The translations under genes were made by a program, and so were the position numbers. A stretch of DNA of 64,000 nt from Limonium bicolor (lineage: Eukaryota > Streptophyta > Magnoliopsida > Caryophyllales > Plumbaginaceae), in the NCBI GenBank assembly GCA_023374045.1, contig CM041778.1:96412839-96476838 (forward strand), read 5' to 3'. The notes beneath the pieces were generated by a model that did no database searches, had not been told where the DNA came from, and was given only the letters and a program-made list of their open reading frames with translations. Within the stretch, counting starts at the first letter, position 1. Every line of letters begins with the position of its first letter. Positions 55,967 to 64,000 of the stretch are shown piece after piece.

Positions 55967-57416
55967 TTTACTCTTAGAGTTAGATTGAAAACTTGTTATA
56001 AGCTCCAATCTTGGGGCATTTGTTTTGCTAACAGATGCTCTAGCTCTATGAGATTCCTACAAACATGATGATCCTTCTCGGCTGTTCGTACACGATATCC
56101 CGCTACTCTAAGAGGCCCACTCTACGATCGAGTTAGTGAAAAGAGTTGTCATCGCCAATGTAGTTTACTATATTTGGATAGAGAGATGCAAGTGTGTCAT
56201 GGCTTACCAAGCCAGAGACTCTGCTCTCATTGTTTTCAGACATCAAAGTTGCCACTAAAGCTATCATCTAGACGAAGGCAGGAAGCTCAAAAGAGACTTT
56301 GACTGGCTGGACAAGGTGCTTTACTTTAGACTAGAGGTCCTATATATTATGTGAAGTTTTTGTATATGTACTTTTATCACTCTCCTGATCGCTCATATAG
56401 CTGAATCTCTACCACCACTTTTTTATATTCCCACTCGCATACTAAGCATGCATATCAAGTCAGAGTTCCATTAACTTCGTACAAGAAGAAAAAAAGTTCC
56501 TCAATCGACCTCAAAGTTGTCATTATATTCCTCTAACAGTTCAAACCAGATTGTGCATGGATATTGTTTTGACCAATTAAGTCTCTTCCAAGTGTTTGTC
56601 TCGTTTCTGATCTTTGCTCTAAACTCAGCCTTGCCCCATTTCAGATTGTTTAATGAGAATAAGGCCTTAGTGTGGACAAAATAAGCCAATGACCACAACT
56701 TAACCAAATGCGTAGTCCAACTATGTTTCCTTCCTTGCAAATACAAAAGGAGCTAGTGCGTTTAAAGTAGATGAAACAGTAGTGATTCTGTATATTATAT
56801 ATAAAAAGCCGTAAAATAATATATTCATGGAACTATTCGCCTAATTATCATGTCATCAAAAGTTTCATTTTTTTTTTGTGAATAGATATGTCATACATAG
56901 TGTTTAATTTAATTATTATGATAAAAATAGAGAAGGATGGAGATATTTCCATAAGTGCCACGTAACAACCTAATGAATACCATTGTACAGTTAGGACTTT
57001 ATTAGTGCATCATGCCGTTTTATGTGTTGGCACCTTTGGTTGTTGAGAAAGTCGTACCACCGAGATCCACCATATATATAGATCATTACAGAATGATCTC
57101 ATCATCTTATGTAAACATCAGAATAATGAACCAGCTAGCTGGACAACTCTGGTAGCAAAGTGCAAGCAATTATCATTAAAATATTTGCGAGTGCAAAATC
57201 GAGACCACGTTCATGTTAATTAATTATAAAGTTGAATAAATTTAGTTTTGTAAGTTATCTACAATATTGTTGTTGTTTCTTGCTTCGCTTGCTATATATA
57301 TAACATATATGATCATGGAGCGAATGGGATTAGAGATAATTAATAAAAAATACTTATCAGCTAGTATATTATTTGATCACTAATGCATACTCCTATATCG
57401 GTGATGTGTCGTGATA
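55967..57416. other. Intergenic DNA with a possible LINE ORF2 tail remnant
   Basis: Between about 56060 and 56330 one plus-strand frame reads ELVKRVVIANVVYYIWIERC, similar in style to the segment after the zinc-binding domain of plant LINE ORF2 (usually VYxIWxERN). It has stops nearby and no poly-A. The rest is AT-rich with a minus-strand open frame (56501-56746) that I do not recognise. No other gene seen. Confidence 0.35.
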
Positions 57417-57433
57417 AATAGGCGTAGATATGT

Positions 57434-57477
57434 TTTTTTTTTTTGATAATTGGGGCTTAAGCCATATTATTAAAAAG
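57434..57477 (-). mobile_element. 44-bp LINE 3'-end insertion with target-site duplication
   Basis: Poly-T then GATAATTGGGGCTTAAGCC matches the 3' tail of LINE-A (GATAATTTGGGCATAAGCC at about 17728). It is flanked by TAGGCGTAGATATGT (57419-57433) and TAGACGTAGATATGT (57480-57494), one mismatch. It is an extreme 5' truncation of the same LINE family. Confidence 0.85.
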
Positions 57478-57494
57478 AATAGACGTAGATATGT

Positions 57495-58113
57495 GTAGCT
57501 ATATATCTTTGGGTGTAATAGTATCAATCATTAAGAAGCTAGTATATTAAAATTTTGATCGTCAGAAGAAAATTAGAAAAAAGTTCACGGATACGTTAAA
57601 TGAATTATTGCCTCGTAATTGGGCATGCCTTAAAGTCTTACCTATTTAACCTCCCTGTACTGCCACTTATAGAAAACAAAAGCTAGCTGGCTATTATATT
57701 GACCATAATCAAAATGAGAATCGACCGTCTGATTGCCAAATAGGGGAATTCGATGGTCTGATTTTTGCAGATATATGTATGTTCAGTGTCCAAGAACGGG
57801 CAAGGCAAGCTGTAAAAAGGTGATCGACATAAATAAAACAGTAGGAGAGAAAGCGATTGGAGAAGTTATCTATCATCAGTCTGGCAATTAATACAGCAAA
57901 TGACAACAACCCTTGCAATACTCCAACTGGTAGGATGTTCACTTCACTTCACCCTACTATATAGTACAGTATTAATTTGGCATGTACGTACCTGGAAATT
58001 ACCTAGCTAGCTAGCTATCTCCAAGTGGCGAAATATAGGCCCCTGCAGCAATTCACATACATTTTTGTTTTGGAGTTTTAAAACAACTGAATCATGAGTT
58101 CCGTGTTAATTAG
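57495..58113. other. AT-rich intergenic DNA
   Basis: No recognisable gene or element end. A minus-strand open frame (57709-57942) has no domain I know. Confidence 0.4.
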
Positions 58114-58130
58114 AATCTTTATTATATTAT

Positions 58131-61100
58131 AGGATAATTTTCGTTCTCTTTGGTTCTCTTCTGTGCAAACAGAGAGATTGGTGGTTCTCTTCCTCTCCAT
58201 TGGAAGTTTGGCTATCCTTATCCCTTTCTCCAGAATCAGTAGGAGGTCTTGTTTGCGGCGTCGTCTTCGAACTTCCCTCCCTCCGACGTGTTCACGGGGC
58301 TTCATCAGTTTCCTACTCCCTCGTCGATTAGTTGGGCTTCGATTGGAGGTCTTTGGGTTGTCTCCGTTCTGGGTCTGTTTGGCTATTCCGGTTCGACGGC
58401 CGATTTGGTGGTCCAGAAGGTGGCTATTGTTGTGGTTAATCGCAAGTTTAACCTAGGTCTGGACTATTTGGATTGAGTCTGGATTTGAGTCTTGTGTTCC
58501 TCAGGTGTTTTGGTAGCTTCGTAGTGGTGTGCTTGGGTGGAGCTTGGAGTTGTGCTCCTCTCTCATCGGGTTGCTCGGTTCAGGGTTGTTCAGAGATTTG
58601 CGTCGTTTTTCTTCAGTTGCAGGCGTGGAGCTTGTCTGGTTGGTGTCGTAACTTTTGCTGGAGGTTTTAGTGGTCTCAGTTCCTTCTGTCTTTGCCTCTC
58701 TGGGTGTGGTGGTGTGTTGGACGTGTTTCAACATTCTATTTCTGTCGAGGAGTGTTTGATTTTCTGGGCGGTCTTTTGGTCTTTCTTTGTTTGATTTTGA
58801 TGAGTTCCCTCAGTTCTGTTCGAAAGGAATAATTGGGGCAGGTTCTTCTGCTTTGGCAAGGGTTAAAGAGGTGAATTTTGTGTGTGATTCTTCTCGTTCT
58901 GGCGTCTGGTGGACAACTTGGTCAGCACCTCGTTGGTCTATTTTTCGATTTTTGTGGGTTGGCTGACGTGAAGGCGGTTGTTTGGGGTGGTTTTGGCGGA
59001 CTGCTAATTTTGGTTTGCTTCAGCCTTTGGGGCGTGGGTTGCGGTTTTCTTCCTGATGAGCTGTTTAGCTCTCAATTGCAGAGGACTAGGAAAATCTAAG
59101 GCTGTCTATTGGGTCAAGAGGTTGATACTAAAACTTAACCCTGATATTATTTTCCTTAGTGAGACTCATAAGTCAGAATTAGACATGGAGTTCTTCTTTG
59201 GGAATCTTCCCCTGTACAATGGACATGCGGTTTCTAGTAGAGGGAGGAGTGGTGGTTTATGCCTTATGTGGAAGAGATTTCTAGGATGTTCGATGATCTC
59301 TCAATCTAGACATCATATGTCAGCCGTTATGACCCTTCCGGGTGATCTCCAATTTGTGTACACTGGCTTTTACGGATGGTCTAATTGGTCTCTTAAGCAC
59401 TTGTCTTGGAAGCTTCTTCGAATTCTTAGTAAGCAAGCTTCGTTACCCTGGGTGATAGCAGGGGACTTCAACCAGATCCTCCATGCCTCTGAGAAGATCG
59501 GGGGTAGAATTAGGCAAGAAGCTCACATGGCCCCCTTTAGAGAAGCTATCATTGAGTGTGATCTTCATGATATTGGCTTTTTTGGAGAGAGTTCTACCTA
59601 CACTAATTGTCAGGAAGGGAATTTCCATTCTCATAGCAGACTGGATAGAGTGTTCTGCTCCTCAGCTGGTCTTCAGGCCTTCCCCGATATTTCAGTGGAA
59701 CACTTACCGCGTGAAGACTCTGATCACTGTCCTCTTTTTATCAGGTTCTTTGGTAACCATAGAGTTCCTGCAAACATTTTCAGATTTGAGAATGGTTGGT
59801 GTTTGGATCCCAAGTGTGCAGAGATTGTTACGGATGTTTGGAGTAATAATTACCCTAACATTACTACTTCTCTGGATCTATGTGCTCGGAAACTTAGTGA
59901 ATGGAAGGGGTGGTCTATGTCCAAGATTAAATGGAAAATCGTGAATAAGAAAAAAGAGTTAGGGAATATCTCTATTAGTGATAGCTCGTTGGGAGCTATC
60001 AATAATAGAAAGAGGCTCCTTTTGGAAATTGAGTTATTATCTTTCCGGGAGGAAGTATGGTGGAAGCAGAGATCCAGAGATAAGTGGATCAAGGAGGGAG
60101 ATAAGAATACGGGCTATTTCCATGCTAGGGCTTCTTCCATTAAAAGATCAAAGAGATCTTTGGGCTCCAGGATTCTGGTAACACTATGCAATATTCTTGG
60201 CAGAGGATAGAATTCATTGCTAGAGAGTACTTCCAAAATCTCTTTTTCTCATCCCACCCCAAGTGGATAGGGACTTTTGGGGGCGGTGGAGGGTCGGCTA
60301 AGTGGTAGCTTTATTTCGGAGCTGAGCAAGCCCTATTCCAGAGAGGAAATCATTGCTGCGGTGAAACAATTAGGAGCCAACAAAGCTCCTGGGCCGGATG
60401 GATTCAACGGTAAATTCTATATCACATTCTGGCATATCATTGGGAATCAAATTATAGATGCAGTCATGCCTATTCTTAGAGGCCAGCCTCTCCCCGTGTC
60501 TTTGAATGAGTATTTTATCACCCTTATCCCTAAAATGGGTGGGAGCGACGGAGATCGACAAATTCAGACCGATTGCGCTTTGTAATTTTGCGTATAAGAT
60601 TGCCTCCAAGACCTTGGCTAATAGGGTGCAACATATTCTCCCCGCATCTCATCTCGCACAATCAATCAGGATTTGTGAAAGGAAGGCTTATTACTGACAA
60701 CATCATTCTGGCAGGAGAGCTCCAACATTTTTTGGAAAAGAACCAAGCGGTTAAAAATGGTTTCTTTGCCCTCAAGTTGGACTTTAGCAAGGCCTATGAC
60801 AGATTAGAGTGGAGCTTCCTTCACGATGTTCTCCTTTCTATGGGGTTTCCTTCTCATTGGACTACTCCAGTTATGAACTGTGTCCGATCAGTCAGATGTG
60901 CTATCCTCATCAACGGCAAGCCAGGTAACTCTTTTGTCCAGTCTAGGGGTATTAGACAAGGAGATCCCCTCTCTCCCTTCCTTTTCATTTTGGCTCAGGA
61001 AGCTTGTCTAGTTTCCTCCTCATAAGTCTGAAATTAATGGAGATTTTCATGGAATCAAGCTTTCCCCCCTTTGCCCGTCCATATCTCACCTAGCCTTTGC

Positions 61101-63012
61101 TGATGACCTTCTCCTTTTTGGTAAAGCTAATCACACTAATATCTCCCGCCTGAATCTCATCCTCACAAAATTCTCCTCCTAGCCTCCGGCCACAAAATCA
61201 ACCATCTTAAATCTGAATTGGTTTTTAGCAAAAGATTAGCCCCCCACATTAAGGACAATCTCTCCAGCCTTCTGAATGTCCAAGAGGTCCCTTGCTTCTC
61301 CAAATACCTGGGCCTTCCCCTCAAGATAGGTAGAAGAAAAATGATCTCTTCTCCTATCTTATGATTCTGTTCACAAAAGGGTTCTCAGTTGGACTAAACC
61401 TATGGCACAAGCAGCTAGATCCGTCTTGGTGTCTAGTGTTCTTCAGGCTATTCCCAACTTCACCATGTCTCTTTTTGCTCTTCCCAAGGGTATTATTGCG
61501 AAACTCAATTCAGCTTTCTCTTCTTTCTGGTGGAGTGGGAAAGCAGATAAAAGAGCTCTCCACTGGACTAAATGGTCTAAGGTTTGTGATACTTCGGATC
61601 AAGGAGGCCTTGGGTTCAGGGAAGTGGAAAATTTTAATAAAGCACTTTTGGTTAAGCAGCTTTGGAGATTACTCTCTTGTCCGGGATCTCTGGTAGCTCA
61701 AGTAATGAAACAGCTTTATTTCCCTGACAGCAATATTAGTGAGTGCTACCCTTCCAATAAGGGAAGCCCCATCTGGAAGTCTATCTCTTCAGTTTTGGAT
61801 TTGCTCAGAGAAGGAGCTCGGCCTCTACCTCCTGGTGAGGGAGGGCCTCTATCTACTACTCCACATGACTTGGATAGTTCTAATCAGTGGACCTGGGTAT
61901 TCTCCAAAGATAACAGGTTCTCCGTCAATCTGCCTATCTCTTCCTGGTTAAGAAACAGGAGTGGGAAGCTCCTCTAATCCTCCTTTCTCCATTGGTAGGA
62001 TTGGGAAGAAGCTTACCAGTTCCATTTGCTGCCCTAGAGTAAAACTTAACCTCTGGAAGTTTTTGGGTAATATTATCCCCTGTCAGGATAATCTAGCTAG
62101 ACGGATTGGGGGTGAGTCCAAGTGTTTCTTCTGTGGGGCTAAGGATGACTTGGCCCATTGTTTCTTCTATTGTTGTGCTGTTAGAGAAATATGGAGGGGT
62201 TTGGTGGATGTGAATGAAATTCCGAAAAATGTGGATGGGATGTTGGACTGGTTCTTCCGGATGGCGGAGGTGTGGAGTGTGAAGAAGCTATCTCTTATAG
62301 CTAACAAGCTTTGGGTCATATATGCGTCGAGGAACAAAGTCAAGCATAATTCAGAGCTTTCTTGGTGGAAAGAAGTCGAGGTAAATAATTCCTTTACTGA
62401 ATCTTATATTTCGGTGATGAAAGTCTCCTCCCATCTCTTTTCTCCCAGGATTTGGCATCCTCCCCCGTCGGGTTATCATAGTATTTGTACGGGGATGTTT
62501 GCTAGTCGGTATGGGGACCGGATCATAGCTGGTCTCATTCGAGACGATCGCGGTTTGCCTAGTGTTGTTTTCAATCGAAGAATTGCCAGCACCAGTAGTG
62601 TGCAGTTTGCTGATATCAAAGCAAAAAGTGTTGCCATGGAACTTGCTATCTCGGTGGGTAGCCATAGCATTTGCTTTGAATCAGTTGAGAAATATTTCGA
62701 GGACATCCTCAATGTGGTAGATATAAGAAGACCCAATGCCAGTTGGGATGACATCGTGAGGGTGAGAGGATTACTTTCCTCTTTCACTAGTATTATTAGA
62801 AGAGAGTCTCCTATGTATGATAATTACCTGATCAAGATTATATGTAATTTGGGGAATCCTCTTTTTGATTCTAATCAGGTGTGGTTGGGGGAGCATGTTC
62901 CCCCTAAATTTGTATGGCTTGTAAACTAGATTCGGAACTAGCATGACATGAGGTTTTTCCTTTGCTTGCTATATGTTTATAATATATGTCACAATGTTAT
63001 TCAAAAAAAAAA
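58131..63012 (+). mobile_element. L1-type LINE (LINE-B), 4.9 kb, with perfect 17-bp target duplication
   Basis: AATCTTTATTATATTAT occurs at 58114-58130 and 63013-63029, directly before the 5' end and directly after a short poly-A (63003-63012). The duplication has no mismatch, so the insertion is recent. The 5' part (58131-59055) is GC-richer than its flanks. It has no gag-like ORF1; plant L1 elements usually carry ORF1 of several hundred codons before ORF2. ORF2 follows on the plus strand. Confidence 0.93.
59056..62929 (+). pseudogene. LINE-B ORF2: endonuclease, reverse transcriptase, zinc-binding and RNase H-like domains
   Basis: ATG 59056 opens SCLALNCRGLGK, the start of the AP-endonuclease. 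Further endonuclease motifs are IIFLSETHKS, VIAGDFNQI and EDSDHCPLF. Reverse transcriptase follows: NKAPGPDGFNGKFY (about 60380), NQSGFVKGRLITDNI, LKLDFSKAYDRLEWSFL, SRGIRQGDPLSPFLF (60950) and SHLAFADDLLLF (about 61085). A zinc-binding domain has LNLWKFLGNIIPCQ and CFFCGAKDDLAHCFFYCC (62130-62190). The C-terminus is RNase H-like (LIRDDRGLPSVVF, 62530-62570), but the conserved acidic positions are altered: FADIKAKSVAMELA where an AEAEAL-type Glu is usual, and ESV where ESD is usual. Frame changes lie near 60180-60280, 60560, 61010-61080, 61190, 61360 and 61970. ORF2 normally nicks the target and copies the RNA in place. Confidence 0.88.
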
Positions 63013-63029
63013 AATCTTTATTATATTAT

Positions 63030-63612
63030 CTATCGTCATCACTTTGCATATCCTATACATTTTTTTTTATTTATAATGGGTGGCGCCAGGCTTTATATAA
63101 TTATGGATAAGTAGTTCAGATAGCACATATACAAATATATACCGCATTTCAAGTCACTCAGGGATAGCAGGCATATCCTATACAATTAAGTCAATCGATG
63201 TCGTACTATCTAAATAGCGACGTGACTCTTGAGATGAATTATTGTATATGACACGTATCCAAATGAAAGATGGAAATCATGAAATCTTCGGGCTAGTTCT
63301 ATGTTTTTGTTTTGTAGATGATTTTTCACTTATGCAGCAAACAATCTTGAGGATGGTGCATGGTTGGTCTGGGGCAGAATTAATTTTCTTCTAGTACTGT
63401 ACTTTAGACTAATGTTTGGTAAGTCTGTTGAAGTTTAGATTCTTCCTCTTCATTCACTAACTATTTTCATGATGATCAACCCCTCTTCGACGGCTAATGC
63501 TTACTCATTTTGCTATGAAGTCATATTCCATGGGATAAATGTTTGAAGGAGTTATCTTTATATGGCTTTGAGTCTCCGTTGTTCTTGCAACTTTACGTTC
63601 AAAACATATAGT
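63030..63612. other. Intergenic DNA after LINE-B
   Basis: AT-rich, non-coding as far as I can see; no element boundary apart from the LINE duplication at its left edge. Confidence 0.45.
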
Positions 63613-64000
63613 TTTTTTTTTTTGGAAACTTTATGAAATGTCACTATATTTTTCAAAAGTCCATGAAAAGTTATGTCATTGACCAGAAGGAAAAATGACA
63701 AAAATATCCCTATTAGTTAACAAAGTTTACAATATACCCCAAAATGTTAAAAAAATCACAAAAAATTCAAAATACTATAAAAGAAATAGATAAACTATAA
63801 AAAATATTTAAAAATTATAAAAATTATAAAAATATTTAATATCATATAACATTGAAAAAAATAATTCTTTGATTTTTTTTTCAAAATTATTTAGTATCTA
63901 AAAAAGAATATAGAATTTTAAACACACATAATTTATACTAATTTTCTATAAATTTAGACCAATATAGTATCATAATTTATACCAATTAATCACCACAATA
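63613..64000 (+). repeat. Dispersed AT-rich repeat, second copy, cut by the window end
   Basis: Starts after poly-T at about 63610 with 'ggaaactttatgaaatgtcactata' type sequence and follows the copy at 51187-51510 in order and orientation. No coding potential. Confidence 0.55.

Noticed and set aside
56501..56746. Minus-strand 81-codon frame as a host gene
   Set aside because: No domain recognised, no promoter or splice context, and surrounded by repeat remnants.
57709..57942. Minus-strand 77-codon frame as a membrane protein
   Set aside because: Hydrophobic stretch only; no family features and short length expected by chance in AT-rich DNA.

Overview
This is a stretch of nuclear chromosome from a flowering plant, probably a eudicot. 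The DNA is AT-rich. The one recognisable host gene is a plant-type seven-repeat WD40 protein of the JINGUBANG type. Nearly everything else is plant transposable elements: Ty3/gypsy, Ty1/copia, L1-type LINEs, a plant mariner-like element, Stowaway-like and hAT-like MITEs, and satellite DNA. The species cannot be told from the sequence.

Layout: 1-1680 is a tandem satellite with a period of about 275 bp. 2648-4150 (minus) is the WD40 gene, with its promoter at about 4340-4440. 5920-10300 and 11125-39745 are two diverged copies (A and B) of one ancestral segment. Each copy is an empty-site reference for insertions in the other. Copy A was filled by a LINE-like insertion, Stowaway-like MITEs and a further roughly 0.5 kb insertion. 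Copy B was split by a 27.5 kb nest.

The nest in copy B reads like Russian dolls. A mariner-like element (15324-39280, TIRs and TA target site at both ends) was cut by a 5'-truncated LINE (17718-36298, 16-bp target-site duplication). That LINE was cut by a Ty3/gypsy chromovirus array with three LTRs and two interiors (19682-34622, 5-bp duplication AATGA). A hAT-like MITE (38476-38992, 8-bp duplication) sits elsewhere in the mariner. On the right side of copy B a minus-strand copia-like element (39746-50284, duplication AAAAG) is itself split inside one LTR by a second, plus-strand copia element (39766-44980).

After 50285 come AT-rich dispersed repeats, a minisatellite, tRNA-like SINE candidates, a 5'-truncated gypsy relative with one LTR (52985-55966), a 44-bp LINE tail insertion (57434-57477), and a 4.9 kb LINE with a perfect 17-bp duplication (58131-63012).

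No element here encodes a clearly intact full set of proteins. The two gypsy interiors share a deletion of the gag core. Many coding regions (WD40 gene, gypsy, copia, LINE) are broken by single-base indels while the protein in the next frame is still well conserved. This suggests either recent decay or uncorrected long-read indel errors, and should be settled before any gene is called dead. I found no CRISPR array, RNA gene or operon-like system. The most unusual structures are the three-LTR gypsy array, its five-hairpin LTR palindrome block, and the nesting itself.
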